Below are positions 52,005 to 61,562 of a stretch of DNA of 64,000 nucleotides, in pieces. Every line of letters starts with the position of its first letter. Positions within the stretch are counted from its first letter, which is position 1. The DNA is taken from assembly GCF_000772045.1 (NCBI RefSeq), contig NZ_CP009754.1, positions 868,001 to 932,000 of the forward strand. Direction: 5' to 3'. Below the pieces are notes generated by a model. The model was not told the origin of the DNA. It ran no database searches and was given only the letters and a program-made list of their open reading frames with translations. The position numbers were made by a program, and so were the translations under genes. The DNA is from Streptomyces sp. CCM_MD2014 (lineage in GTDB: Bacteria; Actinomycetota; Actinomycetes; Streptomycetales; Streptomycetaceae).

Positions 52005-55000
52005 GTGCGCAAAGAGAGTTGGACCGTCGAATTCGAGCGGCCTTCCGATTTCGAAGCGTCGGTCCAGCGGGAGATCCGCGGTGCCCTGCGGAACATCCCC
52101 CTCGGCACCGATGCGTCACAGGACGGACACTGGCCAAAGGGCCTCAGGGAAGTGCGGGTGCTGCGCCGGCTCTCCGGGGGACGCAGCGGCTCCGCGGTCC
52201 TCGAGATCCGCCTGCTGCTGGAGGACGGGGACAGCCTCCTCCAAGTCGCCAAACTCTCCGACCGCGACCACGCCGTGAAGGAGTACCGGGCCGCGGCACC
52301 GGTGGCGCGGCCAGAGCGCTTCCCCATGCATCTGGACATCGTCGCCGCCAGCCGGGACGTCCTGGAGGCCGGTCCCGCGAACCCGTACGCCTCCGGTCTT
52401 CAAGTGGTCGTCTACCAGCATCTGGAGGACCGGCACGGCACGCGTGGCGACACCCGGTCGCTGGAAGAGGTGGTGGCGCAGGGCGTCGCCGACGAGGCAT
52501 TCACCGAATCGGCGTGCGAGTCGTTGCGTCATACGCTCACCGACCTGGCCGACCAGTTCCACCGGGTGGCGCAGAAAAGCAGTCTTTCCCTGGGGCACCT
52601 GAACAGCACGCTGGGAACGGACCTGCACCTGTATTTCGAACGGATCAAGCCCCAGGACGGCCAAGGTGTCGATCTCGACCTGGGAATCACCGCTCCCAGC
52701 CGTGAGGAAGTCGAGGCCGAACGCTGTGACGAGGAGGACGTGCTCCTCAGCTCCTCCTCGCCCCCCGGCGACAAGCGCACGATCTGTTCCGGTCGCCGGG
52801 TGACGCTCCTTCTGGAGGAGCCGGCCCTGGGTCGCGAGAAGCTGGTCGGCCGCATCGACCGGGCGCGCGTCGAAGCCGTGGCCCAGGGCAGCGCTCGCGA
52901 GAAGGACCTCCGCCGGGAGCTGGAGGGCAGCTCCCCGCTCCGCGTGAGTGCGAACGTCCTGCACACGCGTGCCGAGCTCCGCTCACAGCTGCTCAAGACC
53001 AAGCTCTCGTCGTTCGGGCACGTCGAGGAGACCGCCGAGGAGCTGGCCTGCGACGGCGTCCGCGTCGCCCATCCGCTGCGTGAGCTGTACGCGATCCTGC
53101 ACCGCGCAGAAGATGCTCGCGTCACCGGCACCGTGCACGGCGACCTGAACCCGCGCAACGTCCTGCTCCGGGGCGACCGCACCTATCTGATCGACTTCGC
53201 CGACGCCGAGCCGGACGGTCTGACGCTCACCGACTACGCATGGCTCGAGGTGTGCCTCCTGCGGGAACTGGAGGACTCCGGTCTCGCCTGGCGCGAGCTG
53301 CTCGTCCTGCAGCGGCAACTGGCCGTGATGAGCAAGTTGTTCGTCTTCGTCGACGACGAGTGCCTGGACAAGATCCTCGCCGCGCTGGTCGACGCCGGTC
53401 CGGGTCCTCTTGGACGGTGCCTGGCCCTGCTGTGGGAGATCAGACGCGCGGCTCTGCTGCTGGAGCGGCGGCACTGCTCGCCCCAGGACGCGCAGCGGCA
53501 CCTCTTCGAGTACCTGACCCTGGCGGCGTTACGGCCGTTGAAGTTCCCGGAGGAAGAACAGAGCCCGTTCCGGGTGGCGGTGTGCGCGGCGACGGCCGGC
53601 GTGGCGGCGGAGGCCCTGCGGGGGGAGCCGGCCGGCCTGTTCTCCTCGTGGGAGCCCGATCAGGCGGCCACGCTCATGCGCGCACTGCTCGACTCCGGGC
53701 AGGCGCACCGTCCCGGCGCCGTCGACCTGCTCATCGGCGCCCGGGAGGCGGCCTGGACGGCCGGGCACGAGGAACTGGACGTCGACGGCGACCTGTTGGG
53801 TGCCCTGTTCCGGGGACCGCTGTCGGAAACCCTCGATCAGCAGCGTGAAAACTGCGCGAACCCGGTCCCGTTCATCTCGTTGACCGGTCGAGTCCTGCGC
53901 CCGGGCGAACCTTTCGTCCAGCAGGGCGACGGGGCGCTCGCCATGGACCCCAGGCCCGCCACCGAACTCCTGTGGTCCCACGAACGCTCGGTGCTCGTCG
54001 GCGACTGCGGGGCGGGGAAGAGCGCGACCGTCAGGGAGTTGCAGGCACGGCTCATCAGGGGCGGGATCGAACCCCAGTACCATCTGGACTCCCACCCGCC
54101 CTTGTGCTGGCCTCTCGAGCTGAACGCGCTGCGCGTCAGCGAGTACCTGCGCACATGGCGGACCGCCGCCGCAGACGCCGCCGAGGCGGTACCCGGCGCC
54201 GCGAAGCCCGCCGTCGAGCAACTCCTGTGCGAGTGTGCCGAGCTGGGCGATGTCGACGGGTCCGTGATCACGGCGGTGCTGCGGCTGGGCGGCGTGTACG
54301 CGGTCTTCGACGAACTGCACAAGGTCGACGCCGAGGAGAAGCCCTTCGTGCTGGACTGGATCCGGGACCTCGGTGCCGCCTTCCCCGCCCTGCGCATGAC
54401 GGTCTGCCAGCGCGGCGGTGACTACCAGCCCAGCGCTCTGGGGTGGCCTGCGGTGGTGCTGCACAGGGTCAGGGCCCCTCAGGCGCGCGAGTACATCGAG
54501 GACCGGATCCGCCGGCGGGACCAGGTGACGTGGCGGACCCGCGTCGACAGTCTCCAGCAGGCGGTGTTCGACGACCCGGAGGCGGGCAGTCTGCGCGACC
54601 TCGCCGCCAAGCCGCTGTTCCTGCGCATCCTGGTCGACCGCTACCTCGAGGAAGAGGCCGTCAGCACCACCAACCCGGGCAAGCTGGTGGAGGAGTACAC
54701 CCGGGGTCTCATCGCCGGCGTCGACGACCGGGAAGTCGAACGTCGCATGAAGCTCCTGGCACACCTGGCCGGCGACATGGACGCCTTCGGCGCGGCCATC
54801 CGGTACGAGGACGCGGTGAAGTCCCTGGAGCGGTTACGTCCCTTCAACGCCAGGGATTCCCTCGAGGCGCTGCTGCGCAGTACGGCCGTCGTCACCGACC
54901 CGTCGGGCAGATGGGTGGCTTTCGACAACCCGGTCATCCACGCCTACTTCGCGGCCACCGTCCTCGCCCAGGAGGAGGACTCCGACAAGGTCGCCGATCG

Positions 55001-57014
55001 CATCCTTCAGTTCCACTGGCGGGAGGCCGCCCAGCTGCTGGTGGCCAATCCGCAGACGCCGCAGGACATGGTCGAGCACATCCTGCGGACCGCGCTGGAC
55101 GCCAACCTCGTGTACGGGGCGTGGTTGCTGCAGGCCGCCCCTCCCGGCCGGTTCGGAAAGCTGCGGGACCGGCTCCTGCGCACGCTCACCGCGCAACTGG
55201 AGGCCGGGGACAGCGGCCAGCCGGCCTGGCGGCAGGCGGCGTACGGCTTCGCGAAGTACGGCACCCCGGACGCGCTCCGGGCACTGCGGACGACCGCCAT
55301 GGACGCTGCGGCACCGGCGGCGGCCGAAGCGCTGGACGGCCTGGTGATGATGCACCAGTGGTTCGTGCCGGGCGCCCGGAAGGCACTCACGGAGGTCGTG
55401 AGCCACCTGCTGGACGCACAGCCGGACGACGTCGATCAGGACCTGACCGTACGGGCCGTACGGTCGATCGCCACGACCCGGCTGTACGAACTCGTCGGCT
55501 ACTTGTGGGACCGCGTCCGGACCGACGCACCGTGGCCGGTCATCCGGCAGGCCTGGCAGGCACTGGCCCAGTTGAACGTCCGGCCCAGCGACGCCGTGCG
55601 CCGGACCTACACCGAGGCGTGCCGACGCAGACTTCCCGAGACGCTCACGGAGCTGTCGCGGACCGCCGATGCCACGACCGTCCATCAGCTCCATCTCGAA
55701 CAGCGGGACATCCTGACCGTCCTGGCCGGCATCGGTGATCTCTCCACCCTGCTGGAGTACCGCTTCCGGACCGGCCTGGCCGACGACATCACCTGGCACC
55801 CGCTGCTGACCACCGCGGCGGAGCACTGCGAGGACACCGGTCCGGCACGGCTGCTGCGCGACGGCGAGGACGTCGACTGGGACGCGTTGCTCGACCGGGA
55901 CGACGACACCACGATGGTGCTGGCCTGCCACATGCTGCTCCATCGCGGCCGGACGCTGCCCGTCACCCGCGTGCAGCAACTCGCCGCCGACGCCTCGCCC
56001 ACGCGGCTGCTGGCACTCGCCGCCTTCGTGCACACGCTGAACGGCCACGAGATGCCCGCCGTAGATGACATCGTGCACGCCTACACGGACCGGCTCGACG
56101 AGGGGTATCTCGAACCCTTGTCGGCGCTCGTCCGCGCGGTCAGCAGCCACGACCTGGAGGCCCGGCCCCGAGCGGCCCTGCTCCTCGACGAGGCCACCCG
56201 TCGCCCGGGCCGCGCTCCGAGCGTGTACTGGCCGTGGGCCCCGGCATGGCGCGAGAGCGTCCCCGACCGCTCCGAGATCGACCTCTTCGCACAGGCTCCC
56301 CGTCTCGACGACGGCGAAATGCTCAAGTTGCTCGGCACCACCGACGTCCTGCTCGACGCGCCGCCCTTCGACCCGGTGCCCCTGAGCGAGGAACGGCGCT
56401 CGCGCCTCGAGCGACTGCAACCGGACGACCCCGGCGGTCTGGACGCGCACCGGTTCGTGATGCTGGCCGCCAGCACGGGACTCCACCAGGCGCTGAGCTT
56501 CGTCCGCGCGGCGGCGGGCCACCCCGGCAACCGGACCACCACCGTGGTGCACTCCCACCCGCTGCACGGCGTCCAGACCGTCGTCCCGGCCGCCCACGCC
56601 GTCGCCGCGATCGGCTACCTGAGCCTCCTGGCGGCCGAGGAGCACCCCACGGCCGGCCGGCTCGTCTCCACCGCGTACAAGGAGCTCAACAGCATGATCC
56701 TCGCTCCGGACGAGGCCCATCCGAGTCTGCGGCGGGCGCGTCTGGTGGGCATGGGCTTCCTCGGCGACTGGACGGAGATCCTCGAAGGGCTGGAGCCCGA
56801 CGATCCGGTGATGCACCACGCCGCCTGGAACATCGTCATGCACTGGGTGCCGGGACCGTGGACGCCCCCTTCGGAGGACAAGGACCCGCTCGTCAGCGTC
56901 GCGCGCTCGATCAGCGAGCGCTTGCGGCAGAGCGGGATCCCGTCCCCCACACGAGCGGCGCTCGTCCACATCCGCGACAGTGCGGAGACACGAATGGGGC
57001 GCTATGTCCGGTAA
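52005..57014 (+). CDS. Giant kinase-like plus NACHT/STAND NTPase protein
   Basis: 1669 aa from GTG 52005 (GGGGGA just upstream); an ATG at 51927 is the alternative. Residues about 1-420 form a small-molecule-kinase-like domain: VHGDLNPRNVLL (H378 region, catalytic Asp and Asn) and LIDFADAEPDG (D397). A NACHT/STAND NTPase follows: VLVGDCGAGKSAT (Walker A, residues 666-673), VYAVFDELHKVD (Walker B, D769/E770) and the end-of-module AFDNPVIHAYFAATVL. Residues about 1060-1669 are helical repeats, probably HEAT-like ligand or target sensors. All NTPase residues look intact. It precedes VMAP-like and vWA genes on the same strand, with one small opposing gene between, and is probably the sensor of a conflict or signalling module. 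Confidence 0.75.
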   Translation: MRKESWTVEFERPSDFEASVQREIRGALRNIPLGTDASQDGHWPKGLREVRVLRRLSGGRSGSAVLEIRLLLEDGDSLLQVAKLSDRDHAVKEYRAAAPVARPERFPMHLDIVAASRDVLEAGPANPYASGLQVVVYQHLEDRHGTRGDTRSLEEVVAQGVADEAFTESACESLRHTLTDLADQFHRVAQKSSLSLGHLNSTLGTDLHLYFERIKPQDGQGVDLDLGITAPSREEVEAERCDEEDVLLSSSSPPGDKRTICSGRRVTLLLEEPALGREKLVGRIDRARVEAVAQGSAREKDLRRELEGSSPLRVSANVLHTRAELRSQLLKTKLSSFGHVEETAEELACDGVRVAHPLRELYAILHRAEDARVTGTVHGDLNPRNVLLRGDRTYLIDFADAEPDGLTLTDYAWLEVCLLRELEDSGLAWRELLVLQRQLAVMSKLFVFVDDECLDKILAALVDAGPGPLGRCLALLWEIRRAALLLERRHCSPQDAQRHLFEYLTLAALRPLKFPEEEQSPFRVAVCAATAGVAAEALRGEPAGLFSSWEPDQAATLMRALLDSGQAHRPGAVDLLIGAREAAWTAGHEELDVDGDLLGALFRGPLSETLDQQRENCANPVPFISLTGRVLRPGEPFVQQGDGALAMDPRPATELLWSHERSVLVGDCGAGKSATVRELQARLIRGGIEPQYHLDSHPPLCWPLELNALRVSEYLRTWRTAAADAAEAVPGAAKPAVEQLLCECAELGDVDGSVITAVLRLGGVYAVFDELHKVDAEEKPFVLDWIRDLGAAFPALRMTVCQRGGDYQPSALGWPAVVLHRVRAPQAREYIEDRIRRRDQVTWRTRVDSLQQAVFDDPEAGSLRDLAAKPLFLRILVDRYLEEEAVSTTNPGKLVEEYTRGLIAGVDDREVERRMKLLAHLAGDMDAFGAAIRYEDAVKSLERLRPFNARDSLEALLRSTAVVTDPSGRWVAFDNPVIHAYFAATVLAQEEDSDKVADRILQFHWREAAQLLVANPQTPQDMVEHILRTALDANLVYGAWLLQAAPPGRFGKLRDRLLRTLTAQLEAGDSGQPAWRQAAYGFAKYGTPDALRALRTTAMDAAAPAAAEALDGLVMMHQWFVPGARKALTEVVSHLLDAQPDDVDQDLTVRAVRSIATTRLYELVGYLWDRVRTDAPWPVIRQAWQALAQLNVRPSDAVRRTYTEACRRRLPETLTELSRTADATTVHQLHLEQRDILTVLAGIGDLSTLLEYRFRTGLADDITWHPLLTTAAEHCEDTGPARLLRDGEDVDWDALLDRDDDTTMVLACHMLLHRGRTLPVTRVQQLAADASPTRLLALAAFVHTLNGHEMPAVDDIVHAYTDRLDEGYLEPLSALVRAVSSHDLEARPRAALLLDEATRRPGRAPSVYWPWAPAWRESVPDRSEIDLFAQAPRLDDGEMLKLLGTTDVLLDAPPFDPVPLSEERRSRLERLQPDDPGGLDAHRFVMLAASTGLHQALSFVRAAAGHPGNRTTTVVHSHPLHGVQTVVPAAHAVAAIGYLSLLAAEEHPTAGRLVSTAYKELNSMILAPDEAHPSLRRARLVGMGFLGDWTEILEGLEPDDPVMHHAAWNIVMHWVPGPWTPPSEDKDPLVSVARSISERLRQSGIPSPTRAALVHIRDSAETRMGRYVR

Positions 57015-57036
57015 GTTCCGTGCGGTGTCGTCCGTC

Positions 57037-57456
57037 TCACAGGCCCATCTCCTTCTTGGCGGCGTCGATCACCGCCCGCCGGGCCCGGGACGCGGCCGCC
57101 AGCGCCTCGTCGCGCTCCGGCCCCGCGGGCACATCGTGCACCTGACGCTGCCGGCGCAACAGCGACTCCCCCGCGTCCACCACTCCGTCGGCGGCCAGCA
57201 GCCGCAGCCGCGTGAGCTGACTGCGCATCTCCCTGTACTCGGCCAGCAGCGGCTCGGCGTAGGCGTCCGTACCCGCCGTCCCCCCGGCCGTGTCGGAATG
57301 CCGCCAGCTCGCCTCGAGGAAGGCCACGAAGGCGTCCGTCAACGCGTCCCGCGCCCACCGGTGCCGTTCACGTCGTCCGCCGACGACCGTCGTGACGACC
57401 AGCGTCGCCAGACTCGTCACGGCCGCGGCCCAGGCCGCCCATGCGCTCGCATCCAT
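57037..57456 (-). CDS. Small single-span membrane protein, function unknown
   Basis: 139 aa from the ATG at 57456; upstream open frame lacks a ribosome site. Residues about 8-28 form one hydrophobic helix (AWAAAVTSLATLVVTTVVGG) followed by basic residues, so the rest is probably cytoplasmic. That part is helical and charged (LLAEYREMRSQLTRLRLLAADG, then ASRARRAVIDAAKKEMGL) with coiled-coil character. It is the only minus-strand gene inside the kinase-NACHT/VMAP/vWA block. Similar small proteins with one N-terminal helix are common in Streptomyces. Confidence 0.6.
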   Translation of the reverse strand: MDASAWAAWAAAVTSLATLVVTTVVGGRRERHRWARDALTDAFVAFLEASWRHSDTAGGTAGTDAYAEPLLAEYREMRSQLTRLRLLAADGVVDAGESLLRRQRQVHDVPAGPERDEALAAASRARRAVIDAAKKEMGL

Positions 57457-57641
57457 AGGGCACTGATTGTCGCAATACGGCAGCCCGCGCACGGCAGTTC
57501 GCTCCAGAACGCCAAACTCACCCCTTCGCGCTCTAGCCGAGCCCCGTCGCCATGCCGGACCATGGGCGGGCACGGCACCCCCGCACCGGTCGACCCACAC
57601 GCCAACACCTCGCCAAACCGGCATCGCAGGAGTGACCAGCC

Positions 57642-59156
57642 ATGACGGATTCCGCAGCAACAGCGCCCACGACCGGCTCGCCGAGCCGGACGGTCGCCGA
57701 CCTTCAGCGCGCCCTGGCCCAGCGCCTCGCTTCCAATCCGCTGTTGAACAGTGAATCCGGATGGCGCTCCCTGACCGCGCGCCTGGCCCGGCAGGGCGGG
57801 CCGTTCCCGCCGGCCCCCGCCCCCGCCGACGGCGACGGCGACGGCGACGGCGCACAACCGGCGGACCGCATCGGTGAGCTGGTCGCGGCCTGCGGTGACC
57901 AGGCGGACGACGCCGAAGCCCTCGCCGACGCCCTCGACCACGTCACCCGCGATCCGGGCCTCGCCCTGCCCCTGCGCACCGTCGCGGACTGGCTCACGGC
58001 CAGGACGCTGCTGTCCGACGCCGAACTGGACGAGCTGAGAGGCCTTCTCGACCAGGTGCCGGCCCACCAGGCCGCCGCGGCCGCCCAGGCGTGCCTGCCC
58101 TTCCTGGCGGCCGACCTGCCGGCGCACTGCACCGGAACCTGGCCCACCACCCTGCACCTGCTGCGCCGCAACATGCTGCCGACCGGCCTGCCTCCCCTCC
58201 TGGCCTACCTGGAGCACCTGGCCGCGGCCAGACCGGCTCAGGCGAGCGCCTTACACGCCTGGGCGGGGAGCAAGGCCGAGGACTGGGGGCTGACCGAGGA
58301 ACTCCAGGCGTGCCGCACCGCGGCCGCCGACTTCGTCCTGCCCGAACGGTCACCGGCCCGGGTCATGTTCGTGCTGTTGCCCGACGGGCTGCAGAAGGAC
58401 ACCTACACCCTGCGCATGTGGCACCGCGAGGGGGCACGCGCCAAGCCGGCGCTGCGGGACGAGGACACCCAGGCCGTAAGCCACACCGAGCTCAGGCCCA
58501 CCGTCGCGCAACGCCTGAGGCAGTGGGTGCAGGAGACCAGTGAGGCCGTCCTGGACGACATGTGCGTCGAGTTCTGGCTTCCGCTGCCGCTGATCAACGA
58601 GCCCGTCTGGGACTGGTGCGCGGATGCCACCCAGCCGGCCCGCCCGGCGCGCACGGTGCTCATCCGAAGCCTGGACCGGCTGCAGATCCCCACGATCCAG
58701 TCGGCGTGGCGCGCCAGGTGGGACAGCCTCATGCACGCTTCGGAGGAAGCGGAGTCCCCGGACCGGGGCACGGCCGTCTCCGCCCCGCACGACGCCGAGC
58801 CGGACCGGGAGTCCGCCGCGTCCCGGAAGTCACAGGACCCCGTCATCCTCAAGAGCCCGCCCAGTGACAAGGAGGGACGCCTGCAGTTCCTCGACGCCCT
58901 GCGCAACGGGGCCCCGGCCATCCTGTGGCACCGGCTGGACTGTTCGGCCGCCTTCCAGAGCGCCGCCCTCCGGCTGATCGGCGCGGGCCCGCTCCAGGAG
59001 TTGCCGGACCGCATCAGCGCGCTGCGCGCGGACCACCGGCGTTCGACCTCCGCCGACGACGCCGTCACCGACATCACGCTGCTCTGGGACGATCCGACCC
59101 ACACTCTGCCCACCCTGCACAGTCTGGTCGCCCCCAGCGAGGCCAGGGTGCTGTGA
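57642..59156 (+). CDS. VMAP-like protein (vWA-MoxR-associated protein family)
   Basis: 504 aa; ATG with AGGAG 9 bases upstream. An N-terminal helical segment (VADLQRALAQRLASNPLLN...GWRSLTARL) and a second helical bundle (about 75-160) resemble effector-associated adaptor domains. Residues about 240-330 match the VMAP C-domain pattern: RVMFVLLPDG, YTLRMWHREG, VEFWLPLPLINEPVWDW and later RTVLIRSLDR. The end ILWHRLDCS...ITLLWDDPTHTLP is also usual for the family. It overlaps the vWA gene by 4 bases (GTGA), so the two should act together. VMAP is known as the central partner in vWA-MoxR ternary systems. Confidence 0.75.
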   Translation: MTDSAATAPTTGSPSRTVADLQRALAQRLASNPLLNSESGWRSLTARLARQGGPFPPAPAPADGDGDGDGAQPADRIGELVAACGDQADDAEALADALDHVTRDPGLALPLRTVADWLTARTLLSDAELDELRGLLDQVPAHQAAAAAQACLPFLAADLPAHCTGTWPTTLHLLRRNMLPTGLPPLLAYLEHLAAARPAQASALHAWAGSKAEDWGLTEELQACRTAAADFVLPERSPARVMFVLLPDGLQKDTYTLRMWHREGARAKPALRDEDTQAVSHTELRPTVAQRLRQWVQETSEAVLDDMCVEFWLPLPLINEPVWDWCADATQPARPARTVLIRSLDRLQIPTIQSAWRARWDSLMHASEEAESPDRGTAVSAPHDAEPDRESAASRKSQDPVILKSPPSDKEGRLQFLDALRNGAPAILWHRLDCSAAFQSAALRLIGAGPLQELPDRISALRADHRRSTSADDAVTDITLLWDDPTHTLPTLHSLVAPSEARVL

Positions 59157-60670
59157 ACACTCATCCGGACGGCAACTGGCTCATCACCAGCACACCACAG
59201 GACAACCGGCGCCAGTTCTTCTCCCTGCGCCCACGTCCCTTTCCGGCGCCCGATCTCTTCTCCGAGCCCCCGGACGACTGGCCGCGTCCGGCTCCGGTGC
59301 CGGCCGTGCCGGCGGCGGCCAGTGCCCTGCGGGCCCTGGAAACTCTCGATCCGACGGCGCAGGCGAACACCCCCACACTTCCCAACCTGCCCGGCGCGAG
59401 CCCCTATCCCCGGGCGAGGCCACCGGCGTGGGACCTGGTCCTCATCATCGACACCGGTGCCTCCATGGCGGCGTGGTACGACAGCATCAAGGCCTTTGTC
59501 GAAAGTGCCTACAAACTCGCCCACTTCGCGCACATCCCGGTCATCAGCCTCCACAGTCAGGGATTCGATCCGATGCGCCCGGTCTTCGACGCGGCGGAGG
59601 TGGGGCGGGCGGGTCTCGGGGACGAGACACGGAAGAAGATCATCCTCGTCATCACCGACGCGGTGGGGCCGGCCTGGGAAGGAGAGCCGCTGAAAAGCCG
59701 GCTCGCCGGCTGGGCGGCGGTCCATCCCCTGGCCGTCCTCCACGTCGCACCGCACCCCCACTGGAGCCGGTCCGCCCTGGCCACCCGGCCCCTGAACCTC
59801 AGGTCTCCCGAACTCGGCGGGCCGAACACGACGTTCGAGGTGCAGACCCCGGACGACGCCGCCCTCGACGCACTGGTGCCGGCGGAGCCCGTGCCCGCGA
59901 ACAGCGTCGTCATCCCCGTCCTGGAGCTCAGCAAGCGCTGGATCGAACAGTGGTGCCGACTGCTCAACTCCAGCAAGTGGGTGAGCCAGCAGGCCATAGT
60001 GGTCGGCCCTGGCGCCGACGCGGGGGAGGGCCCGGACGGGGTGAACCCGGCGGACGCCGCCCGGGCGACCCAGCCCCGCGTGCCGGCACCCCGGCAGGAG
60101 GCGTGCGCCGAGCCGACCGCGGAACAGCGTGTCGTCGAGTTCCTCGAGAAGGCGCTCGGCGACACCTGCGAGCTGACCGTGCTGCTGGCGGCCGCTCCCC
60201 TCAACCGGCACATCATGCAGCTCATCGCCTATCACCTGATGCCCCAGACCGGCCCGGAGCATCTCGCCGAGATCCTCAGCAGCGGTCTGCTCCAGGTCGT
60301 GGACGCGAACGACCCCCGCAGCACTCCGTACCACCGCATCGTCTTCGACTTCCTGCCGGGAGTGCGGATGCAGTTGCTGTCCCGGCAGCGGGACGGAAGG
60401 CGGGACTGCTACGAGGTGGCGCAGCTGATCGACAGGTACCTGTCGCCGGCCGTTCCGGAGGTCGAAGGTCTCGCCGTACGCATTCGACAGCTCACGCCGC
60501 CGGACTCCGTCGACGTGACCTACGAGAACCTCCATTTCCTGGAGGTGGAGCGGGACATCTTCCACGCGCGCATCCCGCACGCCCGGGCCGACACCGTCCA
60601 TCGCCTGGGAGAGAGGATCGATCGCTTCAAACGGGGCGGGACCCGGGATCAGCCGCCCACCAGTCGTTGA
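59153..60670 (+). CDS. vWA-domain protein of the SAV_2336 type
   Basis: 505 aa from the GTG at 59153 overlapping the VMAP stop. Residues about 90-230 form a von Willebrand A-like domain: DLVLIIDTGASMAAW gives a DxGxS metal-site motif, and IILVITDAVGPAWEGEPL supplies a later Asp. The C-terminal half is helical (RVVEFLEKALGDTCELTVLLAAAPLNRHIMQL...LLSRQRDGRRDCYEVAQLIDRYL) and resembles the winged-helix tail seen in SAV_2336-type proteins. It is the last large gene of the block. It probably binds or scaffolds a target together with VMAP. Confidence 0.75.
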   Translation: MNTHPDGNWLITSTPQDNRRQFFSLRPRPFPAPDLFSEPPDDWPRPAPVPAVPAAASALRALETLDPTAQANTPTLPNLPGASPYPRARPPAWDLVLIIDTGASMAAWYDSIKAFVESAYKLAHFAHIPVISLHSQGFDPMRPVFDAAEVGRAGLGDETRKKIILVITDAVGPAWEGEPLKSRLAGWAAVHPLAVLHVAPHPHWSRSALATRPLNLRSPELGGPNTTFEVQTPDDAALDALVPAEPVPANSVVIPVLELSKRWIEQWCRLLNSSKWVSQQAIVVGPGADAGEGPDGVNPADAARATQPRVPAPRQEACAEPTAEQRVVEFLEKALGDTCELTVLLAAAPLNRHIMQLIAYHLMPQTGPEHLAEILSSGLLQVVDANDPRSTPYHRIVFDFLPGVRMQLLSRQRDGRRDCYEVAQLIDRYLSPAVPEVEGLAVRIRQLTPPDSVDVTYENLHFLEVERDIFHARIPHARADTVHRLGERIDRFKRGGTRDQPPTSR

Positions 60671-60783
60671 CAAGTGCGCCCTCGGCCCGAATTCTGGCAT
60701 GAGCACGTCCAGCACCACGCATCACGTGCACCAGGGCACCACCACGCGGCGCGGTCACACCGCATTCAACGGAAGGACGCTCC

Positions 60784-60858
60784 ATGGCGCAGAAGATCGA
60801 GATCCGTCCGCTGGACAAGAAGGAAACCACCGGCGACAGCAACAGTCAGGGCGCCTGA
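60784..60858 (+). CDS. 24-residue micro-ORF downstream of the vWA gene
   Basis: ATG at 60784 with a near-ideal ribosome site (GGAAGGA, 6 bases before the ATG) and TGA at 60856-60858. The peptide starts MAQKIEIRPLDKKETTGDSN and ends SQGA. It has a beta-prone charged first half and a Thr/Ser/Gly-rich tail, like the leader/core layout of ribosomal peptides, but with no Cys and no known motif. It is 113 bp after the vWA stop and its 3' end overlaps the convergent acetyltransferase by 13 bases. Function unknown; a signal or substrate of the adjacent system is conceivable. Confidence 0.5.
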   Translation: MAQKIEIRPLDKKETTGDSNSQGA

Positions 60859-61439
60859 ACCAGGGGGCGTGGTCCGGCGCCGTCGCGGCGCCAGACCATG
60901 CTCTGCCCGGCCTCGGCCGCGGTCTGCGGCTCGTCCGGTTCGACCCGGAGCAGCCGGTAGCCGATACGGGGCGGGATGCCGGCGCTGCGGACGTTGGCCC
61001 GGTCGCAGTGGATCTCCATGGCTGTGACGCCGGGGAGCCCCAGTCCCTCCTCGGTCAGCGCGGCCGCGGCCCGGGTGGCGAGGCCGCGGCCGGTGGCCGG
61101 GGAGCACACCCAGTAGCCGATCTCCAGGACGCCCTCCTCGCCGTTCGGGAACATCGCGCCCCCGCCGATCACCCGGTCCCGGCGGCCCGGCGGGGTCAGT
61201 ACGTAGACGAAGGACCGGCCGGCGTCCCAGTCCGCGTCCTGTTCGGCGCGGAAACCCTCCGTCTCCTCGCGGGTGGGCGGGTGCTGGGCCCAGCGAAGCC
61301 ACTCCCCCAGGTGCTCGACGTCGGCGGCGACCGCGTCGATGAACGCGTCGTCGGACACCAGGGAACGCCGTCGCAGTACGCAACCGTCCGGCAGTTCGAT
61401 GTTCTCTCGCGGAAGCCTGGAAAGAGTTCCCTCTGTCAT
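60846..61439 (-). CDS. GNAT-family N-acetyltransferase (RimJ/RimL-like)
   Basis: 197 aa from the ATG at 61439. GNAT features: GCVLRRRSLVSDDAFIDAVAAD at the start, EIGYWVCSPATGRGLATRAAAALTEEG (acetyl-CoA pyrophosphate loop, RGLAT) and MEIHCDRANVRSAGIPPRIGYR in the C-terminal part. Related proteins acetylate ribosomal protein N-termini, small amines or antibiotics. No partner is obvious; it converges on the micro-ORF. Confidence 0.82.
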   Translation of the reverse strand: MTEGTLSRLPRENIELPDGCVLRRRSLVSDDAFIDAVAADVEHLGEWLRWAQHPPTREETEGFRAEQDADWDAGRSFVYVLTPPGRRDRVIGGGAMFPNGEEGVLEIGYWVCSPATGRGLATRAAAALTEEGLGLPGVTAMEIHCDRANVRSAGIPPRIGYRLLRVEPDEPQTAAEAGQSMVWRRDGAGPRPLVQAP

Positions 61440-61562
61440 GCCAGCATCTTGGCCCACCCGACCGCCCACTTGAAGGGGGCCCGCACGGGTCCGCGCCGCG
61501 ATGCCCCACCGCGAAGCCCCCGGTCTCAGGCCTGCGGCCGCTCGGGTCTGCGCCCGGCGGTC

